IMG/VR virus record: IMGVR_UViG_3300010149_000243
Location: 1-20,300 of that record
Length of the DNA stretch: 20,300 bases
Source of the DNA: a virus
Direction: 5' to 3' (one strand)
The notes under the pieces were generated by a model. That model saw nothing but the letters and a program-made list of their open reading frames with translations, ran no database searches and was not told the DNA's origin. A program made the translations under genes and the position numbers. Below, piece after piece: positions 1 to 6,078 of this stretch (position 1 is its first letter; the number at the start of each line of letters is the position of its first letter).

Positions 1-32
1 ACTTACACCATGAGGAGCGTGGGGAGTTATAA
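1..32 (+). CDS. Possible 3' end of an upstream gene (partial)
   Basis: Three frames enter from the left edge. Frame 3 reads LHHEERGEL and stops with TAA at 30-32, frame 2 stops at 11-13, and frame 1 stops at 82-84, inside the next gene. Frame 3 is the most protein-like and leaves a 41-base gap before the ATG at 74. In T4-like cyanophages the gene before this block is usually the clamp-loader large subunit gp44, but nine residues cannot establish that. Very tentative. Confidence 0.25.
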   Translation, partial: LHHEERGEL

Positions 33-73
33 TACAGATCAAGCGTCTCGCAAGGAACTCGTCCTTACCAACT

Positions 74-214
74 ATGAAATGTGAAGTCAGACTCTACGTA
101 GCAGGTCGCCTCTTTGCTGAGGAAGTCTATGCTCGCAACTATGAGGAAGCAAAGGAAGTTGCTCTTGCTCGCAACCCCAATGCTAAGGTAGTTGGTGTCA
201 CTGCTAAATTCTGA
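74..214 (+). CDS. Small conserved-looking protein of unknown function, 46 aa
   Basis: The frame runs from ATG at 74 to TGA at 212-214 and encodes 46 residues (MKCEVRLYVAGRLFAEEVYA at the N-terminus, then a helix rich in Ala, Glu and Lys, ending VVGVTAKF). The pattern strand-strand-helix-strand suggests a tiny alpha/beta fold. The stop overlaps the next ATG (TGATG), so the two genes are probably translationally coupled. Small proteins of this kind sit next to the clamp-loader genes in marine T4-like phages, as I recall; no function can be assigned. There is no strong Shine-Dalgarno: AAGGAA at 51-56 is too far upstream. Confidence 0.7.
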   Translation: MKCEVRLYVAGRLFAEEVYARNYEEAKEVALARNPNAKVVGVTAKF

Positions 215-414
215 TGATACCTAAAGAATATCAGCATGGTGGTAGGGAAGTATCCCCCACCAATATTTTATTGCTTATCAGTGATCTTGAAGGTACGTAT
301 CAATATCTCAAGTGGATGGGATTTGATGAAGATATGAAAGTCCTTGAGGAAATGAAAGGACGATATTATAAATTGTATTTCAAAACAAAAAAAGAATGGA
401 AAGTTACCAACTGA
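214..414 (+). CDS. Small hypothetical protein, 66 aa
   Basis: The ATG at 214 shares its A with the TGA of the preceding gene, and the end overlaps the gp62 start by 19 bases, so the gene fits snugly in the early gene string. The 66-residue product has a predicted helical core (ISDLEGTYQYLKWMGFDEDM) and a lysine-rich, aromatic C-terminus. No signal peptide, membrane segment or catalytic motif is visible. Its position before gp62 and regA suggests early expression with replication genes. Function unknown. Confidence 0.65.
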   Translation: MIPKEYQHGGREVSPTNILLLISDLEGTYQYLKWMGFDEDMKVLEEMKGRYYKLYFKTKKEWKVTN

Positions 415-785
415 AAGATTATTTGTATACAATTAATCAATCTAAACATAATTTACTGAGACAAGATTCTGAAGCTGTTAAAGGTTATCCGCCATTCATT
501 ATAAACAAGTGTCTATCTGGATTTACTGATAGCATTTTATTTGCCAATGAGATGAATATCCATAATCATTTGGACAAACAGATGCAATATGATTTTTATC
601 TAAATAGTTTGAAGCCGAGGAAACGATTTTCTCCCTGGTTGCGTAAAGGTGAATTAGAGAACCTTGAATTGGTGAAGCAATATTATGGATACAACCATAG
701 TAAAGCAGTTGCCGCCCTTAGAATTCTTACTAATTCTGAACTTGAGCAGATTAAAAAATTATTAGATAAAGGCGGTAACAGATGA
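396..785 (+). CDS. 62: Clamp-loader small subunit gp62
   Basis: This 129-residue protein is the small subunit of the phage sliding-clamp loader, which with gp44 ATPase loads the gp45 clamp for DNA polymerase gp43. The signature is the central block from YPPFIINKCLSGFTDSILFA (about residues 31-50) to the basic segment KPRKRFSPWLRK (about 73-84). It corresponds to the 'KFMVENALSQF...GKRYGKWAKL' region of T4 gp62. It is shorter than T4 gp62 (187 aa), as is usual in cyanophages. It lacks a Walker motif, as expected, because ATPase activity is in gp44. The ATG at 396 overlaps the preceding gene; the stop overlaps the regA start as ATGA (782-785), matching T4 order 44-62-regA. Confidence 0.85.
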   Translation: MESYQLKDYLYTINQSKHNLLRQDSEAVKGYPPFIINKCLSGFTDSILFANEMNIHNHLDKQMQYDFYLNSLKPRKRFSPWLRKGELENLELVKQYYGYNHSKAVAALRILTNSELEQIKKLLDKGGNR

Positions 786-1201
786 ATGAAATTGAAATTC
801 AGTGGCAACCATCGGATATGGTTGAGGTGTTGTTAAATGAACCAGATGATTTTCTGAAGGTTCGTGAAACACTCACTCGTATTGGTGTTGCTTCTAGACG
901 AGATAGAAAACTATATCAGTCTTGTCATATCCTACACAAGCAAGGTAAGTATTATATTGTTCACTTTAAAGAGTTGTTTGCTCTTGATGGTAAAAATACT
1001 AACTTGTCTTTGAATGATGTGCAGCGTCGTAATCGTATTGCACAACTTCTATCGGACTGGGGACTGATTGGTATTGTTGATAAAACTCAAATTGAAGACG
1101 TAGCAGCACTCAACCAAATTAAAGTTCTCTCCTATAAAGATAAAGGAGAGTGGACACTGGAGTCCAAATATAATATTGGTCGTAAAAAACCAGAAGCATA
1201 A
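782..1201 (+). CDS. regA: RegA translational repressor
   Basis: RegA binds the translation-initiation regions of phage early mRNAs and represses them; in T4 it also represses itself and other replication genes. The match to T4 RegA is clear by eye: DDFLKVRETLTRIGVASRRD (residues about 21-40), LYQSCHILHKQGKYYIVHFK (about 44-63) and the RR.RIAQLLSDWGLIGIV block. The protein is 139 aa, with an N-terminal extension of about ten residues over T4 RegA (122 aa). The start ATG at 782 overlaps the gp62 stop (ATGA), with AAGGCGG at 767-773 as the ribosome site. The TAA stop lies inside a late-promoter-like CATAAATA. Confidence 0.95.
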   Translation: MNEIEIQWQPSDMVEVLLNEPDDFLKVRETLTRIGVASRRDRKLYQSCHILHKQGKYYIVHFKELFALDGKNTNLSLNDVQRRNRIAQLLSDWGLIGIVDKTQIEDVAALNQIKVLSYKDKGEWTLESKYNIGRKKPEA

Positions 1202-1204
1202 ATA
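1197..1204 (+). promoter_or_regulatory. Late-promoter-like motif CATAAATA
   Basis: It matches the cyanophage/T4 late -10 element NATAAATA and overlaps the regA TAA stop (1199-1201). An intrinsic terminator at 1252-1285 separates it from hsp20, so any transcript would have to read through. It may be a chance match. Confidence 0.35.
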
Positions 1205-1209
1205 AATTT

Positions 1210-1229
1210 GAGACCTTTCGTGCGGTCTC
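1210..1229 (+). other. Hairpin downstream of regA
   Basis: The arms GAGACC (1210-1215) and GGTCTC (1224-1229) pair perfectly around an 8-base loop TTTCGTGC. No T-run follows, so it is not a standard terminator. It could protect the 3' end of the regA mRNA or act together with the true terminator just downstream. Confidence 0.5.
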
Positions 1230-1251
1230 TACAAAAGTCGGAAACCCTTAT

Positions 1252-1285
1252 AAAGTGATGCGGTGAACACTACATCACTTTTTTT
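1252..1285 (+). terminator. Intrinsic terminator after regA
   Basis: The arms AAAGTGATG (1252-1260) and CATCACTTT (1273-1281) form a 9-bp stem with a 12-base loop, followed by an uninterrupted T-run through 1285. This closes the gp62-regA transcription unit ahead of hsp20. Confidence 0.8.
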
Positions 1286-1302
1286 GTGTCTTGATTAAAT
1301 AG

Positions 1303-1328
1303 TGTTGGATGCCTTCGGGGTCCATACA
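1303..1328 (+). promoter_or_regulatory. UUCG-capped hairpin in the hsp20 leader
   Basis: GGAT-CC (1307-1313, one bulged G) pairs with GG-GTCC (1318-1323) around a TTCG tetraloop. The stem can be extended by TGTT/A(T)ACA. It sits about 20 bases upstream of the hsp20 Shine-Dalgarno (AAGGAGA, 1345-1351) and leaves that site unpaired. It may stabilise the 5' end or regulate translation; no function is demonstrated. Confidence 0.45.
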
Positions 1329-1357
1329 AACATCTCGCTTATCTAAGGAGAACACTA

Positions 1358-1765
1358 ATGACACATACATGGGATCTATACCTACCTCATGCCGTAGGTT
1401 TAAATGATATGTTTCATCGATTAGATTCGATGACCAATCATAATAAAAACTACCCCCCGTATAATTTAATCAAACATGACGCCAGTAATTACGAAATTCA
1501 AATTGCTCTCGCAGGATTTAAAAGAGAGGAGATTGAAGTATCTACTGAATCAAACATTCTCAAGGTTACCAGCAACACTACAAGACAGGATCCTGAAACA
1601 GAATACTTACACAAAGGAGTCTCGCGAAGATCATTTGCGAATACTTGGCAACTCGGTGACGATGTTAGAGTTGTGGACGTGACGTTTGAGGATGGTATGC
1701 TGGTCGTGAGTTTAGAAAAAATTATACCAGACCACATGAGACGAACGACTTACGAAGTCAAATAA
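1358..1765 (+). CDS. hsp20: Small heat-shock protein Hsp20 (IbpA-like, alpha-crystallin domain)
   Basis: This 135-residue ATP-independent chaperone holds unfolding proteins; cyanophages commonly carry it, presumably to protect phage or host proteins during infection. The alpha-crystallin domain spans about residues 34-122, beginning YPPYNLI as in IbpA/IbpB. It contains the conserved strand block EYLHKGVSRRSFANTWQL (83-100) and the 'DGMLVVSLEK' element (112-121) typical of A-x-x-x-x-G-x-L. The C-terminal tail contains IIP, where the family's I-x-I/V anchor lies, so the anchor is imperfect. The ATG at 1358 has AAGGAGA (1345-1351). The gene stands alone between two terminators, which suggests expression separate from the replication genes. 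Confidence 0.93.
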   Translation: MTHTWDLYLPHAVGLNDMFHRLDSMTNHNKNYPPYNLIKHDASNYEIQIALAGFKREEIEVSTESNILKVTSNTTRQDPETEYLHKGVSRRSFANTWQLGDDVRVVDVTFEDGMLVVSLEKIIPDHMRRTTYEVK

Positions 1766-1768
1766 ATA
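1761..1768 (+). promoter_or_regulatory. Late-promoter-like motif AATAAATA
   Basis: It matches NATAAATA and overlaps the hsp20 TAA stop (1763-1765). It precedes the terminator at 1778-1796 and the gene at 1835 by 66 bases. Weakly supported. Confidence 0.3.
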
Positions 1769-1777
1769 TCTGTCACA

Positions 1778-1796
1778 GGGGGCGGTTGCCCCCTTT
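1778..1796 (+). terminator. Intrinsic terminator after hsp20
   Basis: GGGGGC (1778-1783) pairs with GCCCCC (1788-1793) around a GGTT loop, extended by an A-T pair and followed by TTT, then GCAATTT. It is a strong GC stem with a short T-tract. Its 3' arm contains the -35 hexamer of the following promoter. Confidence 0.75.
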
Positions 1797-1814
1797 GCAA
1801 TTTCGTGCTATACT
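1786..1814 (+). promoter_or_regulatory. Sigma70-type promoter with extended -10, upstream of the Sm-like/gp43 block
   Basis: -35 TTGCCC (1786-1791), a 17-base spacer and -10 TATACT (1809-1814), with a TG at 1806-1807 giving TGCTATACT. The predicted start is near 1821, 14 bases upstream of the ATG at 1835. It is placed to drive the Sm-like genes, gp43, uvsX and gp41 by host RNA polymerase early in infection. Confidence 0.6.
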
Positions 1815-1834
1815 ACTAAAAAGATTGGAGAACT

Positions 1835-2338
1835 ATGTCTGAGTCTGATAAGATTATCGTTTTTAAAAATGGCGAACGTGTCATCTGTGAACTACAAGAA
1901 GCATTTGAAGGAGAAGGCGAGGAGCGCCGTGGCATCTGCCTCATCATGCGAAACCCTTATATTCTAGAATTGGTTCCTGCCGAGAACCCTACTGCTGAGA
2001 ATGACCTTCAAGTGAAGTTCAGCAAGTGGTGTCCTTACTCTATCGATTATCAATTCCGTGTGCCCTATGACAGCATTCTAGCAATCGGTATTCCTGATCA
2101 AGGTCTAGATGGTGCATACCGCCAGAAGATTGCTTCTCTGGTTGCTCAACAGGATAATGAACTTCCTAAGTGGGAAGAGGGTCAAACAAACCCTAACATG
2201 GAAGCACAACTAGCAGAGATCACTGAAGTTGTTGGTGTTGATGCTCCTACTGCTGGAGTTGCAGGAAATACTGATCAGCATCCTATTGCTACCCCGCTTG
2301 CACAGGAGGAATCGGATGCTGAAACTCCTGAAAATTGA
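1835..2338 (+). CDS. Sm-like (LSm-fold) phage protein, 167 aa
   Basis: The N-terminal 100 residues look like an Sm/LSm domain: IIVFKNGERVICELQEAFE (7-25, Sm1-like strand-strand with the G-x-x-V-x-x-x-L pattern), then GICLIMRNPYILEL (33-46), then CPYSIDYQFRVPYDSILAI (66-84, closing strands). A novel Sm-like protein of putative cyanophage origin has been structurally described from marine metagenome data, as I recall, and this protein has the same appearance. Sm proteins form rings that bind RNA; here the ligand is unknown. Residues about 105-167 are acidic, low in hydrophobics and probably disordered. TTGGAGA (1824-1830) is a good ribosome site. The gene overlaps the next one by 23 bases and is the first gene after the 1786-1814 promoter. 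Confidence 0.7.
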   Translation: MSESDKIIVFKNGERVICELQEAFEGEGEERRGICLIMRNPYILELVPAENPTAENDLQVKFSKWCPYSIDYQFRVPYDSILAIGIPDQGLDGAYRQKIASLVAQQDNELPKWEEGQTNPNMEAQLAEITEVVGVDAPTAGVAGNTDQHPIATPLAQEESDAETPEN

Positions 2339-2567
2339 TGGTCACTGGATCGTAGCAGAGGTTGATGAGATTCCTGATACAGAATTTGGTAATCCAGATT
2401 GTGTTCTGAAACATGCATGTGAGATTAATGAGGATGGGGCAGTGCCCTTTCCTCCTTACAGCGAAGATAGAGAACTGGTTATTCGTTCAGAAAATATTAC
2501 ATTTATTGCTGAACCATCACCAATGTTCTCTTCACTATACTATGATTTAAAAGCAAAAGAGGAATGA
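2316..2567 (+). CDS. Second small Sm-like candidate, 83 aa, directly before gp43
   Basis: The frame is open further upstream, but the ATG at 2316 is chosen because a perfect AGGAGGA (2304-2310) lies 5 bases before it; the extra upstream residues would be low-complexity Leu-rich shadow of the preceding gene. The 83-residue product parallels the upstream Sm-like protein segment by segment: LLKIDGHWIVAEVDEI against VFKNGERVICELQEA, CVLKHACEI against CLIMRNPYI, and PPYSEDRELVIRSENITFI against CPYSIDYQFRVPYDSILAI. It therefore looks like a divergent paralogue. The stop overlaps the gp43 start (ATGA, 2564-2567). It could instead be an unrelated beta-rich small protein; no biochemical role can be named. 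Confidence 0.75.
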   Translation: MLKLLKIDGHWIVAEVDEIPDTEFGNPDCVLKHACEINEDGAVPFPPYSEDRELVIRSENITFIAEPSPMFSSLYYDLKAKEE

Positions 2568-5053
2568 AGTTTTACACCAGCGTTCAGCAAGCAGGTAATA
2601 ATATCCAGGTTCGTGGATACCAAAACGGAAACCAGTTCAGCGATAAGGTCCCTTTTAACCCTACGTTGTATCTGCCCACCCAACAACCTTCTCGCTGGAA
2701 GACTCTGGATGGTAAGAATGTTCGTCCTGTACAGCAGGGAACTATTCGTGACGCAAGAAAGTTTGTGGATGATCATAAAGACATTCCTGACTTTGAGATC
2801 TGTGGTCAAACTCGCTACCTGAATCAATACATTGCAGAACAATATCCTGCAGATCAGATTGAGTTTGACTCTAGTCAGATTCGTGTGTTCACACTTGACA
2901 TCGAGACAGCAGCAGAGAATGGGTTCCCTGATATCGAAACTGCCGACCAAGAAATTCTTCTTATCTCTTTGAAGGATAGTCGCACAAGACGCATCCAGGT
3001 CTTCGGACGTTATGCGTTTGACAACACCCACAAGGACGTGGACTACATGCACTTCAGTACCGAGGTTGGTATGCTGCAGGCATTCATCCATTACTGGATG
3101 AGCAACTATCCTGATGTTATCACTGGATGGAACGTGCAGTTGTTCGACATGACTTACATAAGTAAGCGTATCGAACGTGTTATTGGTGAGCGTGACGCTA
3201 AGTTATTGTCACCATGGAAGTCTACTTATTGTCGTGAGATTTATATCAAAGGTCGTAAGCAAATTGCATATGACATCTCAGGTATTGCAACGCTTGACTA
3301 TCTTGAGTTGTATCGTAAATTCACATACACAAATCAATCATCTTATCGTCTAGATCATATTGCTAGTGTAGAACTAGATACAAAGAAACTAGATCATAGT
3401 GAGTATGACACCTTCAAAGAGTTCTACACCAAGGACTGGCAGAAGTTTGTAGAATACAATATCATTGACGTTCGTCTGGTTGACCAGTTGGATGATAAGA
3501 TGAAGTTGCTTGAACTTGCCTTCACTATGGCATATGATGCTAAGGTAAACTTTGAGGATGTATTTTCTCAGGTTCGTATGTGGGATAATTATATCTACGT
3601 CGAGTTGCTAAAGAGACACATTGCAATACCCCCCAAGAAGGAAGCAAGAAAAGACGCTAAGTATGCTGGTGCATATGTTAAAGAACCTAAACCAGGTTTT
3701 TATGACTGGGTTGTCAGCTTTGACCTTAATAGTCTGTACCCTCATCTTATCATGCAGTATAACCTCTCACCAGAGACCCTGCTCCCAAACAGACACCCTA
3801 CAGCAACTATTGATAAGTTGCTTGAGAAAGAGATAGACACATCTGGTATTACCGATTGTCTTGCTGCTAATGGTACTCTGTACAAGAAAGATGAGATGGG
3901 TTTCCTTCCTATGATGATGCAGAAGATGTATGACTCTCGCGTTATCTACAAGAAGAAGATGCTTGAAGCAAAGCAGCAGTATGAGAAGACTCCTACTATT
4001 GAATTGAAGAAAGAGATTGCTCGCTGTAATAACATTCAGATGGCAAAGAAGATCTCCCTCAACTCTGCTTATGGTGCTATTGGTAATGAACACTTTCGAT
4101 ACTTCCGACTAGAGATTGCTGAGGCAATCACTTGTTCTGGACAACTTTCCATTCGCTGGATCAGCAATAAAACAAACGCATACTTAAACAAAATTTTAAA
4201 AACAGATGATGTTGATTATGTTATTGCTTGTGATACCGATTCTATGTACCTCAACCTGGGTCCTTTGGTTGAAACTGTATTCGCCAACAGAGAGAAAACT
4301 GATGCGGGAGTTGTTTCTTTCCTTGACAAGGTGTGTAAGGTGGAATTTGAAAAGTATATTGAAAGTTCTTACCAAGAGCTCGCCACTTATATGAATGCAT
4401 ATGACCAGAAGATGGTCATGAAGAGAGAGAACATTGCTAATCGTGGTTTCTGGACTGCAAAGAAACGCTATGTTCTTAACGTATGGGATAGTGAAGGAGT
4501 TCGATATAAAGAACCTAAGATGAAAATCTGTGGTATGGAGACTGCTAGATCTTCTACACCACAATACTATCGTGATAAACTATATCATGCATTCAAATTA
4601 ATCTTGACACAAACCAATGAAGACTTGATTGAGTTTATTGAGTTTGTGAAAAAAGATACTAGAAACCAGGACTATGTAAATATTGCTTTCCCCCGTGGAT
4701 GCAATGGCATGACCAAATACAAATGTTCCCATGACATTTATCGTAAGGGAACACCTATCCATGTGAGAGGATCTTTACTTTATAATTACTATGTTCGCAA
4801 GAACAAGATAACTAATAAGTATCCTATTATTCAGGAAGGAGAAAAAATTAAATTTATTTATCTGAAGACACCAAATCCAATGATGCAAAACTGCATTAGT
4901 TTCTTCAGTGACATTCCTAAAGAATTTAATTTAGACAAGTACATTGATTATCAATTACAATTTGAGAAGTCATTCCTAGAACCTTTGAAGAATGTGCTAG
5001 GATGTATTGATTGGGATTACGAAAAAAAAGTTTCACTATTATCATTTTTATAA
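2564..5053 (+). CDS. 43: Family B DNA polymerase gp43 (replicative, with 3'-5' exonuclease)
   Basis: This 829-residue enzyme is the phage replicative polymerase (T4 gp43, 898 aa). Exonuclease motifs: Exo I FTLDIETA with D112 and E114, the same residue numbers as in T4; Exo II GWNVQLFD (188-195); Exo III YNIIDVRLVDQL with D302. Polymerase motifs: A SFDLNSLYPHLI with catalytic D387; B KKISLNSAYGAIGN (495-508); C ACDTDSMY with D557 and D559. All catalytic residues are present, so both activities should be intact. The C-terminus should bind the gp45 clamp. The ATG at 2564 overlaps the preceding stop, indicating translational coupling, and uvsX follows after two bases. No intein or split is present. 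Confidence 0.98.
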   Translation: MKFYTSVQQAGNNIQVRGYQNGNQFSDKVPFNPTLYLPTQQPSRWKTLDGKNVRPVQQGTIRDARKFVDDHKDIPDFEICGQTRYLNQYIAEQYPADQIEFDSSQIRVFTLDIETAAENGFPDIETADQEILLISLKDSRTRRIQVFGRYAFDNTHKDVDYMHFSTEVGMLQAFIHYWMSNYPDVITGWNVQLFDMTYISKRIERVIGERDAKLLSPWKSTYCREIYIKGRKQIAYDISGIATLDYLELYRKFTYTNQSSYRLDHIASVELDTKKLDHSEYDTFKEFYTKDWQKFVEYNIIDVRLVDQLDDKMKLLELAFTMAYDAKVNFEDVFSQVRMWDNYIYVELLKRHIAIPPKKEARKDAKYAGAYVKEPKPGFYDWVVSFDLNSLYPHLIMQYNLSPETLLPNRHPTATIDKLLEKEIDTSGITDCLAANGTLYKKDEMGFLPMMMQKMYDSRVIYKKKMLEAKQQYEKTPTIELKKEIARCNNIQMAKKISLNSAYGAIGNEHFRYFRLEIAEAITCSGQLSIRWISNKTNAYLNKILKTDDVDYVIACDTDSMYLNLGPLVETVFANREKTDAGVVSFLDKVCKVEFEKYIESSYQELATYMNAYDQKMVMKRENIANRGFWTAKKRYVLNVWDSEGVRYKEPKMKICGMETARSSTPQYYRDKLYHAFKLILTQTNEDLIEFIEFVKKDTRNQDYVNIAFPRGCNGMTKYKCSHDIYRKGTPIHVRGSLLYNYYVRKNKITNKYPIIQEGEKIKFIYLKTPNPMMQNCISFFSDIPKEFNLDKYIDYQLQFEKSFLEPLKNVLGCIDWDYEKKVSLLSFL

Positions 5054-5055
5054 CC

Positions 5056-6078
5056 ATGGGATTTCTAGATACAGTCATTAAGGACAGCAAGAATGAGTAT
5101 GCTAGTCTTGTTAGCGAAGGGGTTGCTGCTGGCGATATTGAATCTTTTGTTGATACTGGGAGTTACGTTGTTAACGCCCTGGTTAGTGGTTCGATTTTTG
5201 GAGGTTTTCCTTCCAATAAGATTACTGCCGTGGCAGGAGAATCAGGCACGGGTAAGACTTTCTTTTGTCTTTCTGTCGTTAAGCATTTCCTCGATACTGA
5301 TCCTGGCGCTGGAGTTATCTATTTTGAAACTGAGTCTGCCATTTCTAAAGACATGATCGAGAGTCGTAACATTGACTCCGATCGCATGGTAATTTTTCCA
5401 ATCAATACCATTGAAGAGTTCCGTACACAAGCAGTAAGAATTGTAGACAAATTCATGGAACAACCTGAAGAAGACCGCAAACCACTCATGTTTGTGCTAG
5501 ACTCTTTGGGTAACCTTGCCACCAACAAAGAGGTTCAGGATGCAGCAGACGACAAGAACGTCCGCGATATGACAAAAGCACAACTGGTCAAATCTGCCTT
5601 TCGCATCTTGACACTGAAGCTTGGCAAGGCTAATATACCAATGATCGTTACCAACCACACCTATGATGTCATCGGCGCTTATCATCCTGCAAAAGAAATG
5701 GGGGGAGGCAGTGGACTCAAGTATTCTGCTAGCACAATCGTTTATCTCGGAAAGAAAAAAGAGAAAGATGGAACAGATCTCATCGGAAACATTATCAAAT
5801 GCGAGGCTAAGAAGTCTCGTTTGACACGTGAGGGTTCCAAAGTAGAGACTAGACTTTACTTTGATGCTAGAGGTTTGGAGAAGCACTATGGATTACTTGA
5901 GATTGGCGAGCGAGCAGGGTTGTGGAAAAATGTTGCTGGACGCTATGAAATTAATGGAAAGAAGATCTATGCGAAAGCAATCCTCAAAGACCCAGAACAA
6001 TACTTCACCCCCGAAATCCTAGAAGCAATAGATAAGCAGGCACAAAAAGAATTTTTATATGGTACAGAAGATGAGTGA
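5056..6078 (+). CDS. uvsX: UvsX RecA-like recombinase
   Basis: UvsX polymerises on single-stranded DNA and drives strand exchange, which in T4 initiates recombination-dependent replication and repair. The ATG at 5056 (MGFLDTVIKD) is preferred over an in-frame upstream start at 5011, because the extra 15 residues overlap gp43 and look like shadow sequence. The gene then begins 2 bases after the gp43 stop. The product is 340 aa. Walker A is GESGTGKT (61-68), a more RecA-like P-loop than T4's. Walker B is LMFVLDSLG (144-152). Loop regions include NKEVQDAADDKNVRDMTKAQ (157-176) and the glycine-rich MGGGSGLKYS (215-224). The 3' end overlaps gp41. No Shine-Dalgarno is evident, so coupling to gp43 is likely. 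Confidence 0.95.
   Translation: MGFLDTVIKDSKNEYASLVSEGVAAGDIESFVDTGSYVVNALVSGSIFGGFPSNKITAVAGESGTGKTFFCLSVVKHFLDTDPGAGVIYFETESAISKDMIESRNIDSDRMVIFPINTIEEFRTQAVRIVDKFMEQPEEDRKPLMFVLDSLGNLATNKEVQDAADDKNVRDMTKAQLVKSAFRILTLKLGKANIPMIVTNHTYDVIGAYHPAKEMGGGSGLKYSASTIVYLGKKKEKDGTDLIGNIIKCEAKKSRLTREGSKVETRLYFDARGLEKHYGLLEIGERAGLWKNVAGRYEINGKKIYAKAILKDPEQYFTPEILEAIDKQAQKEFLYGTEDE

Noticed and set aside
28-33. TATAAT near the left edge
   Set aside because: No -35-like hexamer at the right spacing, and the region is too close to the window edge to judge.
1210-1285. Riboswitch or ncRNA after regA
   Set aside because: Two simple hairpins, the second with a T-run, are fully explained as a termination region. 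No complex conserved fold is seen.
2229-2315. Upstream extension of the 83-aa gene
   Set aside because: Leu-rich shadow of the preceding gene. The AGGAGGA before ATG 2316 marks a better start.
2540-3091. Reverse-strand open frame of 183 codons opposite the start of gp43
   Set aside because: It lies entirely opposite well-supported polymerase coding sequence with exonuclease motifs. No recognisable protein features.
5011-5055. Upstream start for uvsX within gp43
   Set aside because: The extra residues (MGLRKKSFTIIIFIT) are out-of-frame gp43 sequence. Start at 5056 follows the gp43 stop directly.
5608-5636. TTGACA-N17-TAATAT inside uvsX
   Set aside because: The -10 matches only 4 of 6 bases and no gene starts nearby downstream. 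Probably chance within coding sequence.
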